A DNA stretch of 64,000 nucleotides from Rhodoplanes tepidamans (lineage in GTDB: Bacteria; Pseudomonadota; Alphaproteobacteria; Rhizobiales; Xanthobacteraceae), in contig NZ_JAUSUJ010000009.1 of the NCBI RefSeq assembly GCF_030813915.1, positions 124,001 to 188,000 on the forward strand. Direction: 5' to 3'. The translations under genes were made by a program, and so were the position numbers. The notes beneath the pieces were generated by a model that was not told the origin of the DNA, did not search any database, and worked only from the letters and a program-made list of their open reading frames with translations. This document shows positions 1-7,792 of this stretch, in pieces (position 1 is the stretch's first letter; each line of letters opens with the position of its first letter).

Positions 1-50
1 GGACGGATCGGCCGACACGTCGGTCGCGGCCTGACGAGGTCGCGTCGGGG

Positions 51-662
51 TTACAGCACGCGCACGCCCGGCCCGTCCGGCACGAGGCCGGAACGACGGT
101 CCGCCGGGGCGCGATCGGAGCGCTGCTCCGGCGGCGGTTCGGCGTCCTCGTCGGCGGGCCGTTTCTTGAACCGCTTCAAGATGGTGTTCTCGGGGTCTTC
201 CGGCAACAGGGACATCAGCCACTGGCCGGTGCCGCGCAGCACCACCTGCGACCGGGCGTTGCGGACGGCGTCGGGCTGCGACTTCGCCGGGACCAGCCAG
301 TCGAAGAAGATGAAGGCGACGACCACGATCAGCAGGCCGCGGCCGAGCCCGAACAGGAAGCCCAGCGTGCGGTCGAGGGCGCCGATTCGGCTGTCCAGCA
401 CGCGGTCGGAGATGCGCACCGTGAGGGCCGAGACGATGATCAGGGTGAGCAGGAAGACGCCGCCCGCGGTGGCGCCCATCGCCACGTAGTCGTTGTTGAA
501 ATACTGCTTGGCCCAGGGCAGCAGCCGGGGAAACGAGTACAGCGTCGCGACCGCGGCGCAGCCCCAGGCGGCGATCGACAGCACCTCGCGCATGAAGCCG
601 CGCACCATGGCCAGCAGCCCCGAGATCAGCATCACGGCGATCAGGAAGATGTCGAGGTACAT
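51..662 (-). CDS. cvpA: CvpA family inner-membrane protein
   Basis: 203-residue integral membrane protein of the CvpA/colicin V production family, whose members sit in the inner membrane and are often encoded beside purF. About four hydrophobic segments are visible (near residues 5-20, 30-48, 60-80 and 100-125). The family hallmarks GFMREVLSIAAW near the N-terminus and GALDRTLGFLFGLGRG before the last segment are both present, followed by a charged, Pro-rich cytoplasmic tail. It lies downstream of radA on the same strand, as in many Hyphomicrobiales. purF, expected next, would fall outside the window. The biochemical role of the family is not settled. Confidence 0.93.
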   Translation of the reverse strand: MYLDIFLIAVMLISGLLAMVRGFMREVLSIAAWGCAAVATLYSFPRLLPWAKQYFNNDYVAMGATAGGVFLLTLIIVSALTVRISDRVLDSRIGALDRTLGFLFGLGRGLLIVVVAFIFFDWLVPAKSQPDAVRNARSQVVLRGTGQWLMSLLPEDPENTILKRFKKRPADEDAEPPPEQRSDRAPADRRSGLVPDGPGVRVL

Positions 663-977
663 CTGAGGCGGGCTCGTTCCATGGGGCCGCGGCCGGTCGC
701 CGACCGGCCGGCGGGATGCGGGCCCGTGTATAGAGCATTTTCCGTCGGCCTGGGAACCGGCGCGGCCAGAAATCCACGGCGCTGCCCACGGTTCCGGGAG
801 ACCTGTGGCAACCCGGTCATGGGTGGGAGGCGAACCTGTCGCGGCCGGCGCGCCGGACGGCGCGGGCCGGTGACCCGGCCACGGCCGCTGACCCTCTCCC
901 GCGAGGGGAGAGGGAAAAGGGTGCCGGTTTCCAAGGTAGGTCGAGCGATCGACCGGAGGTCTCGCTCGCGGGCGCCG
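663..977. other. cvpA-radA intergenic region
   Basis: 315 bases without a convincing gene. It must hold the cvpA promoter (minus strand) and the 3' flank of radA. The only clear structure is a hairpin at 892-914 with arms CCCTCTCCC and GGGGAGAGGG around GCGA, followed by GAAAAGGG. This resembles an intergenic palindrome that recurs in Hyphomicrobiales genomes and may also act as a terminator. Confidence 0.5.
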
Positions 978-2378
978 TCAGCTCCGCGCCTCCCGCCGCT
1001 GCGCCGGGCGGCCGGGGACGATGCGGGCGACGAGGTCGGTCAGGCTCGCGACCGGGGCGAGGGCGAGGCCGTCGCGCTCGGCCCCGCGGGTCGCGTCGGG
1101 GACCACGGCGCGGGCGAAGCCGAGCTTCTGGGCCTCCTTCAGCCGGGCCGGCGCATGCGACACCGGGCGTACCGCGCCGGACAGCGACACCTCGCCGAAA
1201 TGCACGGCGTCGGCGGGCAGGGGGGTCTTGGCGAGCGAGGAGACCAGCGCGGCCGCCGCGGCGAGGTCGGCCGCCGGCTCCTGGATGCGCAGGCCGCCGG
1301 CGACGTTGAGGTAGACGTCGTAACCGCCGAGCTTGACACCGCAATGGGCCTCGAGCACGGCCAGCACCATGGCCAGCCGGCTGGGATCCCAGCCGACCAC
1401 GGCGCGGCGCGGGGTGCCGAGCGAGGTCGGCGCGACCAGGGCCTGCATCTCGACCAGCAGCGGCCGGGTGCCCTCCATGCCGGCGAACACGGCGGTGCCG
1501 GGCGCACCGAGGTCGCGCTCGGACAGGAACAGGGCGGAGGGGTTGGCGACCTCGGAGAGGCCGCCGCCCGTCATCTCGAACACGCCGATCTCGTCGGTCG
1601 GGCCGAAGCGGTTCTTCACGGCGCGCAGGATGCGGAAGTGGTGGCCGCCTTCGCCTTCGAAGGAGAGCACCGCATCGACCATGTGCTCGACCACCCGGGG
1701 GCCGGCGATCTGGCCGTCCTTGGTGACGTGGCCGACCAGGATCACGGCGGCGCCGGCCCGCTTGGCGAAGCGGATGAGGAGCTGGGCGGAGGCCCGCACC
1801 TGGGTGACGGTGCCGGGCGAGGACTCCACCATGTCGGTCCACATGGTCTGGATGGAATCGATCACCACGAGGCGTGGAACCCTGCCTTGCGAGAGGGTTG
1901 CGACGATGTCCTCGACCGAGGTCTCGGCCGCGAGCTCGACCGGCAGCCTGGTCAGGCCGAGCCGCTCGGCGCGCAGCCGCACCTGCGCGACCGACTCCTC
2001 GCCCGTGATGTAGACGGCGCGGTGGCCGGCCGCGGCGAGCGCCCCGGCGATCTGGATCAGCAGGGTCGACTTGCCGATTCCCGGGTCGCCGCCGACCAGC
2101 AGCACCGAGCCGGGGACGAGGCCGCCGCCCGCGACGCGGTCGAACTCGGCATTGCCCGAGGCGATGCGCGGCGCCTCCTTCTGCTCGCCGGCGAGCGGGG
2201 CGAGGGGGAACGGCTTGCCCTTGCGCGGGGGGCGGCCGGGGCCGGAGAACATGCGCTCGGTGGCGGCGCTCTCCTCCGAGATGGTGTTCCACTCGCCGCA
2301 GGCGTCGCACTTGCCCTGCCAGCGCTTGTAGGCGGCGCCGCAGTTCTGGCAGACGAATTCGTCGGTCTTCTTGGCCAT
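978..2378 (-). CDS. radA: DNA repair protein RadA
   Basis: 466-residue RadA (Sms), a RecA-like ATPase that processes recombination intermediates through branch migration. The N-terminal zinc finger has Cys10, Cys13, Cys24 and Cys27 (CQNC...CDAC). Walker A is GGDPGIGKST, the family-specific KNRFGP motif follows the ATPase core, and the C-terminal Lon-protease-like domain is complete. The length is normal. Its usual partner alr lies about 4 kb away; a toxin-antitoxin pair, an FkbM gene and a DadA-like gene occupy the gap. Confidence 0.97.
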   Translation of the reverse strand: MAKKTDEFVCQNCGAAYKRWQGKCDACGEWNTISEESAATERMFSGPGRPPRKGKPFPLAPLAGEQKEAPRIASGNAEFDRVAGGGLVPGSVLLVGGDPGIGKSTLLIQIAGALAAAGHRAVYITGEESVAQVRLRAERLGLTRLPVELAAETSVEDIVATLSQGRVPRLVVIDSIQTMWTDMVESSPGTVTQVRASAQLLIRFAKRAGAAVILVGHVTKDGQIAGPRVVEHMVDAVLSFEGEGGHHFRILRAVKNRFGPTDEIGVFEMTGGGLSEVANPSALFLSERDLGAPGTAVFAGMEGTRPLLVEMQALVAPTSLGTPRRAVVGWDPSRLAMVLAVLEAHCGVKLGGYDVYLNVAGGLRIQEPAADLAAAAALVSSLAKTPLPADAVHFGEVSLSGAVRPVSHAPARLKEAQKLGFARAVVPDATRGAERDGLALAPVASLTDLVARIVPGRPAQRREARS

Positions 2379-2476
2379 GCCCGATACGGGCCTCGCGCCC
2401 CCGAGAAGTCAACGATTCGGCGAGCCGGGACCCGCCCGACCCTCGCAATCCGCCGCCGACGTGCTATATCAGGCTT

Positions 2477-2492
2477 ACTGCAATATCGCAGT
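2477..2492. promoter_or_regulatory. inverted repeat at Xre/RES promoter
   Basis: ACTGC-AATATC-GCAGT: perfect 5-bp arms with a 6-nt AT-rich spacer, ending 10 bases before the antitoxin ATG. Xre/RES operons are normally autorepressed by the antitoxin binding such repeats, so this is a plausible operator overlapping the core promoter. The role is inferred from position and symmetry only. Confidence 0.5.
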
Positions 2493-2502
2493 GAGGAGCG
2501 CC

Positions 2503-2907
2503 ATGTCTGCGTTACCGCAGGAGAGGACCGCGCCCGACGTCCTGGCCGTCGAGCACCATCGGGCGGCCGTGACGGGGTTCTTCGCGATCATGGACCGGTG
2601 GGGCGTCGACAACCGCACCGCGCGAAAACTCCTCGGCAATCCGGCGGAGCGCACCTTCTACGACTGGAAGCGCGGACGGGTGGGGCGGCTGCCGGACGAC
2701 ACGCTGCGGCGGATCGGCTGGGTCGCCGGCGTCTGGAAGGCGCTGCAGATCGTCTACTCCGATCCGGCGCTGGCCGACTCGTGGCCGAACCGGCCGAACG
2801 CCGCCTTCGGCGGGCAGGCGCCGCTCGCCCGCATGGCGGCCGGCGACGTCACCGATCTGGCCGCCGTACGGGCCTATCTCGATGCCGCCCGCGCCCCCTG
2901 GTCCTGA
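2503..2907 (+). CDS. Xre/MbcA-type antitoxin (DUF2384)
   Basis: 134-residue antitoxin partner of the downstream RES toxin. The ATG at 2503 follows a purine-rich GTGAGGAG. The region around residues 35-55 (NRTARKLLGNPAERTFYDWK) is a Xre-like helix-turn-helix. The C-terminal part has the antitoxin/toxin-binding (DUF2384) pattern, with FGGQAPLARM... leading to a final VRAYLDAAR helix. It overlaps the toxin gene by 26 bases, the usual arrangement for translational coupling. It likely neutralises the toxin by occluding its active site and represses its own promoter (family knowledge). Confidence is high because both partners are recognisable. Confidence 0.88.
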   Translation: MSALPQERTAPDVLAVEHHRAAVTGFFAIMDRWGVDNRTARKLLGNPAERTFYDWKRGRVGRLPDDTLRRIGWVAGVWKALQIVYSDPALADSWPNRPNAAFGGQAPLARMAAGDVTDLAAVRAYLDAARAPWS

Positions 2908-3610
2908 GCCGGCCGTGCCGGCCCGGCTGGTCGACTGGCCGCAGGCCTGGCGGATCATCGCCTCGCGCTATCCGCCCATCGACCTGTTCGAGCGGCTGAC
3001 GCCCGATACCGCGGTCTGGGACGCGTTGGCCGCGCTGGAGCAGGCGACCAACCCGCGCGTGCGCGACGCGCTCGGCGAGATCGCCCTCGTCCCGCCGGAG
3101 CGGCGGGTGAGCGGGCCGGGCGCCTCCTTCGTGATGGCGGCGTTCACGCATCTCAACCCGAAGGGCTCGCGCTTCTCCGACGGAACGTTCGGCGTCTACT
3201 ACGCGGCCGCCTCGCTCGACACCGCGATCGCCGAGACCGTGCACCATTTCGGCCGCTTCGCCGCCGACGCCGGCGACCCGCTGCGCCGCGAGGACATGCG
3301 GGTCCTGGTCGGCACCATGCGGCATCGACTGGACGACGTCGCGGCGCTGCCCGACGCCGATCGCGGCCCGCTGCTCGACCCGGAGTCCTATGCGGCGAGC
3401 CAGCCCTTCGGCCGTGCCCGGCGCGCCGCGGGCAGCGACGGCCTCGTCTATCCGAGCGTCCGCCATCCCGGCGGCGACTGCGTCGCCGCGTTCTGGCCCG
3501 ACGTGGTCGGCATCCCGGTCCAGGAGCGCCACCTGCAATACGAATGGGACGGGCGACGGGTGGCGCGATACTTCGACTACGCTCGCGGGGCCTGGATGCG
3601 GCTCGGCTGA
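2882..3610 (+). CDS. RES-domain toxin (NAD+-depleting)
   Basis: 242 residues. RES toxins degrade NAD+ (phosphorylase or glycohydrolase activity), stopping growth when the antitoxin is lost. The RES core is clear: GSRFSDGTFGVYYAA, then SLDTAIAETVHHFGRF, supplying the conserved Arg and Glu, with a Ser-bearing C-terminal segment near YAASQPFG and GLVYPSVRHPGGDC. The protein is longer than minimal RES toxins because of an N-terminal extension of about 60 residues. The gene sits between radA and alr, normally close neighbours, which is consistent with a mobile TA pair. Confidence 0.9.
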   Translation: MPPAPPGPEPAVPARLVDWPQAWRIIASRYPPIDLFERLTPDTAVWDALAALEQATNPRVRDALGEIALVPPERRVSGPGASFVMAAFTHLNPKGSRFSDGTFGVYYAAASLDTAIAETVHHFGRFAADAGDPLRREDMRVLVGTMRHRLDDVAALPDADRGPLLDPESYAASQPFGRARRAAGSDGLVYPSVRHPGGDCVAAFWPDVVGIPVQERHLQYEWDGRRVARYFDYARGAWMRLG

Positions 3611-3617
3611 ACCGCCG

Positions 3618-4712
3618 TCAACCGTCGAGGAGCTGGGCGGCGAGCGACGGCTTGCCGTACATCACCGCGGCGACCAGGGCCTGGGCGGCGCGGATCTCGG
3701 GGCGGTCGTCGGACCGGAAGAAGACCGCGTCGGCCCACAGGAGCCGGTCGGGCGAGGCGACGCCGCGTCCGTTGACGCAGGCGTAGCGGCTGCAGGTCGG
3801 AAAGTCGACGAAGTGGAAGCCGTGCGTCCGCAGGAAGGCGGCGACCTCGGGGAACAGCGGCTGGCCGCGGTAGATCGCCTCGAACTCGACCTCGCAGTGG
3901 ATGCAGGCGGTGTCGCGCAGCACCCGCGCGGCGCCCGTCAGGGCCATCAGCTCGGCGCCCTGGATGTCGAGCTTGAGCAGGTCGACCTGGCGCTCCGGCA
4001 GCACCGAGTCGAGCGTCCGGGTCTCGATCGCGACGGTGCGCACGGTGCGCAGCATGCAGAGATCGCGGAAGCGCGCGGTGACCGCCGGGTCGAGCGGGTA
4101 GAGCGACGAGGTGGCGTCGTTGCTGTTGACATGGAGCGTCTGGCGGGTGCCGTCGCCGATCGCGTAGGGCAGCAGCACCACGTCCTGGTCCGGCTCCGCC
4201 GCGAGGCGCTTCTCGATCTGGTCGGCGAGCGGCTCGAAGCCGGTGATCTCCACCGGGCAGAACCGCATCAGCGCGTCGTAGACATGGGTGCCCTGGCCGA
4301 GCGTCTGGGCACCGACGTCGACGATGCGCGGGCGCCGGCCGAGGGCCTGGTGCGCCTGCGCGGCGATGCGGTCGAGCGCCGGGCTGCGGGGCGGGTTCCG
4401 GAGGGCGTACTCCTCGCTCTCGACGATTCCCCGGATGGCGGTCGTCGGGTCGCCGCTGTCGGCGATCACGGTCGACCAGCTCGCCAGGCCTGCCGGATCG
4501 GGCTCCCGCTGCAGGAGGTGGCGATAGAGCAGGGCGACGACCTCCTGCGGAGTCATGGCGGGTCGGGCCGGGCGGGGCATCGCGGGTCTCGCGGACGCGG
4601 AAGGAGGGAGGCGGGGCGGTTCGGCCCGCGTCGACCGCGCGGACGCAGGCGGTGCGCCGGCCGGACCCCCGTCCGTGCTGTCCCCGAATATGGCCGCCGC
4701 CAGCCGTTCCAC
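3618..4712 (-). CDS. FkbM family methyltransferase with DUF4214 domain
   Basis: 364 residues from a GTG start at 4712; ATG alternatives at 4580 and 4556 would remove a Pro/Arg-rich leader and are equally possible, because no site has a strong ribosome binding sequence. Residues about 53-106 form a DUF4214 module (VALLYRHLLQREPDPAGLASW), common in secreted or surface-layer proteins. The rest is an FkbM SAM-dependent O-methyltransferase: IVDVGAQTLGQG (SAM loop), GFEPL, then VDLLKLDIQGAE. FkbM enzymes often methylate glycans or lipids, but the substrate here is unknown. The gene is convergent with the RES toxin (7 bases apart) and divergent from the oxidoreductase at 4882. Confidence 0.82.
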   Translation of the reverse strand: MERLAAAIFGDSTDGGPAGAPPASARSTRAEPPRLPPSASARPAMPRPARPAMTPQEVVALLYRHLLQREPDPAGLASWSTVIADSGDPTTAIRGIVESEEYALRNPPRSPALDRIAAQAHQALGRRPRIVDVGAQTLGQGTHVYDALMRFCPVEITGFEPLADQIEKRLAAEPDQDVVLLPYAIGDGTRQTLHVNSNDATSSLYPLDPAVTARFRDLCMLRTVRTVAIETRTLDSVLPERQVDLLKLDIQGAELMALTGAARVLRDTACIHCEVEFEAIYRGQPLFPEVAAFLRTHGFHFVDFPTCSRYACVNGRGVASPDRLLWADAVFFRSDDRPEIRAAQALVAAVMYGKPSLAAQLLDG

Positions 4713-4881
4713 AATCCGCCGACAGGGCTAGGCGGATGCGCGCGGGGGCGCCTTGCCGCGGAGGACCTGCCGGGATTATGGCAGACCCGGGTGCCGTGCG
4801 GGCCCCTTCGGCCGCGGCATCGTGCCTGCAGGGCGGCGGGGCCGACGACGTGCAGCGGCGCCCGGATCTGGACGTGTGTGG

Positions 4882-6126
4882 ATGACCGACGTGATCGTTC
4901 TCGGGGCCGGAATCGCCGGGGTGGCGGCCGCCCTGCACCTGCAGCGGCGCGGCCGCGCGGTGGCGCTGGTGGACCGGCAGGCGCCGGGGCGCGAGACCAG
5001 CTACGGCAATGCCGGCATCATCCAGAGCGAGGCGGTCGAGCCCTATCCGATGCCGCGCGATCTGGCGTCGCTGCTCGGCGTCGCCCTCGGCCGCGGCAAC
5101 GACGTGCGCTATGCGCTCGGGGCGCTGCCCGGGCATGCCGGTCCGCTGCTGCGCTACTGGTGGCATTCGGCCCCGGCGCGGCACCGCAGGCTGGCGGTCG
5201 CCTGGGCCGGGCTGATCGCCCGCGCCACCGCCGAACACCAGGACCTGATGACCGCCGCCGGCGTGCCGGACGATCTCGTCCGCCGCGGCGGCTTCCACGA
5301 CATGCACCGCTCGGAGAAGAAGCTCGATGCCGAGACGGTGCGGGCCGAGCGGCTGCACGCCACCTACGGGGTGAAGTTCCGGCGGCTGACGCCGACCGAG
5401 CTGCTGGCGGCCGAGCCTGGCCTGCGGCAGGCCGGGGTCGGCGCCATCCACTGGTGCGACGCCTGGGCGGTGCGGGATCCGGGTGCCCTGGTCGAGGCCT
5501 ATGCGAATCTGTTCGCCCGCTCCGGCGGCACCGTCGTGCACGGCGACGCCGACACGCTGGAGACGCGCCCCGGCGGCGGCTTCAGGGTGCGGACGGCGGA
5601 CGGCCCGCTGGAGGCGGCCGCCGTCGTGGTGGCGCTCGGGCCGTGGTCGCCGGCGCTGCTGCGGCGCTTCGGGGCCGCCATCCCGATGCTGCGCAAGCGC
5701 GGCTATCACCGCCACTACCGGGTCTGGCGCGGCCTCGACCGGCCGCTGCGCGATGCCGCCTTCGGCTATGTCGCGGCGCCGATGGCGGCGGGGCTGCGAC
5801 TCACCACCGGGGCGGAGTTCTCCGGGATCGAGGCGCCGGCGACGCCGGTGCAGCTCGGCCGCGCCGAGCAGGCCGCCCGCGACCTCGTCGACCTCGGGCC
5901 GCCGGTGGAGAACGCGCCGTGGCTCGGCACCCGGCCGTGCCTGCCCGACATGCTGCCGCTGATCGGCGAGGCGCCCGGCCATGCCGGCCTGTGGCTGCAT
6001 TTCGGCCACGGCCACCAGGGTTTCACCCTCGGCCCCGCGACCGGTCGCCTGCTCGCCGAGATGATGACGGGCGAGACGCCGGTGGTCGACCCGGCGCCGT
6101 TCCGGCCGGAACGCTGGTGGCGGTGA
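4882..6126 (+). CDS. FAD-dependent D-amino-acid dehydrogenase-like oxidoreductase
   Basis: 414 residues, DAO/DadA superfamily. The N-terminal dinucleotide-binding motif VIVLGAGIAGVAAALHLQRRG and the following YGNAGIIQ stretch are typical of DadA-type flavoproteins. The C-terminal GLWLHFGHGHQGFTLGPATGRLLAEMM closes the FAD site. These enzymes oxidise D-amino acids to keto acids, passing electrons to quinones. The gene is convergent with alr (alanine racemase), which together would allow L-alanine to be racemised and burnt. The pairing is suggestive but the substrate is inferred. The ATG at 4882 starts the domain directly. Confidence 0.82.
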   Translation: MTDVIVLGAGIAGVAAALHLQRRGRAVALVDRQAPGRETSYGNAGIIQSEAVEPYPMPRDLASLLGVALGRGNDVRYALGALPGHAGPLLRYWWHSAPARHRRLAVAWAGLIARATAEHQDLMTAAGVPDDLVRRGGFHDMHRSEKKLDAETVRAERLHATYGVKFRRLTPTELLAAEPGLRQAGVGAIHWCDAWAVRDPGALVEAYANLFARSGGTVVHGDADTLETRPGGGFRVRTADGPLEAAAVVVALGPWSPALLRRFGAAIPMLRKRGYHRHYRVWRGLDRPLRDAAFGYVAAPMAAGLRLTTGAEFSGIEAPATPVQLGRAEQAARDLVDLGPPVENAPWLGTRPCLPDMLPLIGEAPGHAGLWLHFGHGHQGFTLGPATGRLLAEMMTGETPVVDPAPFRPERWWR

Positions 6127-6137
6127 CGTCTCCGGCC

Positions 6138-6244
6138 GTCGTTCCGGGGCGCGGACCGCAGGTCCGCGAACCCGGAATCCGGCGGCGAATGGCGAGGTCT
6201 GGGCTGGATGCCGGGCTCGCCGCTGCGCGGCGCCCCGGAATGAC
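6138..6244. repeat. intergenic palindromic element
   Basis: The ends GTCGTTCCGGGGCGC (6138-6152) and GCGCCCCGGAATGAC (6230-6244) are inverted copies with one mismatch. The interior carries further partial symmetry (GAACCCGGAAT, GGATGCCGGGCTCGC). It fills the gap between two convergent genes, so it may end transcription from both sides. Elements of this form are dispersed in Hyphomicrobiales genomes. Confidence 0.65.
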
Positions 6245-6249
6245 CGTCC

Positions 6250-7446
6250 TCAGCTCCGCCAGCTGCGGTGGTAGCGGCGGCCGAGGCTGGTCAGGACCTC
6301 GTAGCTGATCTGGCTGCCGAACGGCGCGGCGGCGTCGACGCCGAACTCCTCGCCGAGCAGCGTCACCCAGTCGCCGCGGCGCGGCGACACCTCGGGCAGG
6401 GCGGTGACGTCGATGGCGAGCAGGTCCATGGAGATGCGGCCGACGATCGGGCACCGCTTGCCGACCACCACGGCCACCGGCTTGTCCTGTCCCACCGCGG
6501 CCGCGGCGCGCAGGAAGCCGTCGCCGTAGCCGACCGCCGCGACGGCGATGCGGGATTCGCGCGGCGCCGTCCACGAGGCGCCGTAGCCGACCGTCTCGCC
6601 GCGGCGCACCTTGCGGACCTGGACGACGCGCGCCTCCAGCCGCACCACCGGCCGCATCGGGTTCGGCGCGCCGGGGGTGGGGTTGATGCCGTAGAGGGCG
6701 GCGCCCGGCCGCACCATCTCGCAATGGGTCGACGGCCCGAGGAAGATGCCGGACGAGTTGGCCAGCGAGGCGTCGATGCCGCGGAACAGCATGCGGACCT
6801 CGCGGAACGCCTGGATCTGGCGGTCGTTGAGCGGGTGCGCGGTCTGCTCGGCGCAGGCGAGGTGGCTCATCACCAGCGCGATGCCGTGGTCGGGCGTGTC
6901 GACCCGCACCGCCAGCGCCGCCGCTTCCTCGAGCGACAGGCCGAGCCGGTTCATGCCGGTGTCGACATGCAGGGCGGCGCCGCCCCTCCAGGCGTTCACC
7001 CGGCAGAACGCGTCCCACTCGACCAGCTCCGGCATGCTGCCGATCACCGGCCGCACCCGGGCGTCGGCGAAGGCGGCGGAGCCGGCCGGCGGGATGCCGT
7101 TGAGCACGTAGATCACCGCCTCCGGCACGGCGCGGCGCAGCGTCCGCGCCTCGGTCAGGTGGGCGACGAAGAAGGTCCGGCAGCCGGCCCGGGCGAGCGC
7201 GCCGGCGACCTCGACGAGGCCGCAGCCATAGGCGTCGGCCTTGACCACGGCGGCGCAGTCGGCCGGCGCGACGCGGCGCGCGAGGTCGGTCCAGTTGGCG
7301 ACGATGGCGGCGAGGTCGATGGTCAGCACGCCGCCCGTCTCCATCACGGGCGGGCCGGCCTCGGCGACCGGGACGCTCGGCGGCGCGGCGGCGGCGCCGG
7401 CGGCCGCCTGGAGCTCGTCCGCGCGCGTCCTCTCCTGCACCGTCAT
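6250..7446 (-). CDS. alr: alanine racemase
   Basis: 398 residues, PLP-dependent interconversion of L- and D-alanine for peptidoglycan. The PLP lysine motif AAVVKADAYGCG follows an N-terminal LTIDLAAIVANW. The opposing catalytic tyrosine lies in GETVGYGASW, and the C-terminal domain ends normally (GSQISYEVLTSLGRRYHR). The ATG at 7446 is preceded by GGAGGG; a later ATG at 7344 would give the more usual length, so the first 34 Ala/Pro-rich residues are uncertain. It is part of the conserved dnaB-alr-radA-cvpA strand. Confidence 0.96.
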   Translation of the reverse strand: MTVQERTRADELQAAAGAAAAPPSVPVAEAGPPVMETGGVLTIDLAAIVANWTDLARRVAPADCAAVVKADAYGCGLVEVAGALARAGCRTFFVAHLTEARTLRRAVPEAVIYVLNGIPPAGSAAFADARVRPVIGSMPELVEWDAFCRVNAWRGGAALHVDTGMNRLGLSLEEAAALAVRVDTPDHGIALVMSHLACAEQTAHPLNDRQIQAFREVRMLFRGIDASLANSSGIFLGPSTHCEMVRPGAALYGINPTPGAPNPMRPVVRLEARVVQVRKVRRGETVGYGASWTAPRESRIAVAAVGYGDGFLRAAAAVGQDKPVAVVVGKRCPIVGRISMDLLAIDVTALPEVSPRRGDWVTLLGEEFGVDAAAPFGSQISYEVLTSLGRRYHRSWRS

Positions 7447-7544
7447 GGCACCCTCCGTTCGGCTCGGCCCCCATGGCCTGAGGACCGGCACTAGACCCGT
7501 TCGCCGCAGAGGACAAGGGCGGGGACGGGCAGGGCGCTCGCGCT

Positions 7545-7570
7545 CCTTCTCCCCGCATGCGGGGAGAAGG
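7545..7570. repeat. 26-bp perfect palindrome
   Basis: CCTTCTCCCCGCA followed directly by its exact complement, on the dnaB side of alr. This palindrome type is found many times in related genomes, usually between genes. It may stop or stabilise the dnaB transcript. Confidence 0.7.
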
Positions 7571-7607
7571 TCGGAACGAGGGGGCATCTCGGCACCGTCC
7601 GGCCTTC

Positions 7608-7766
7608 GTGTCCCGGACGCGGGGCAGCGCGCAGCGCTGCAGCGCGAGCCGGGACCCAGGAGCGGCACGGCAGGGCGCACCGACCGACGGGCTTCGGTGC
7701 GGCGCCCCTGGGTCCCGGCTCTGCGGCGGATCGGGCCTGCGGCCCGTTCCGCCTGGTCCGGGACAC
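7608..7766. repeat. nested inverted-repeat element
   Basis: A 159-bp element with outer arms GTGTCCCGGAC (7608-7618) and GTCCGGGACAC (7756-7766). Inner 15-bp arms GAGCCGGGACCCAGG (7646-7660) and CCTGGGTCCCGGCTC (7707-7721) are also perfect. The whole could fold into one long interrupted hairpin between dnaB and alr. It carries no gene. Confidence 0.75.
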
Positions 7767-7792
7767 GCGAGTCCGAGAGAGGGGGCCGGACC

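Noticed and set aside
817-2448. 543-codon minus-strand frame over radA
   Set aside because: Arg/Pro-rich shadow of radA in another frame; no domain features, while the radA frame is fully conserved.
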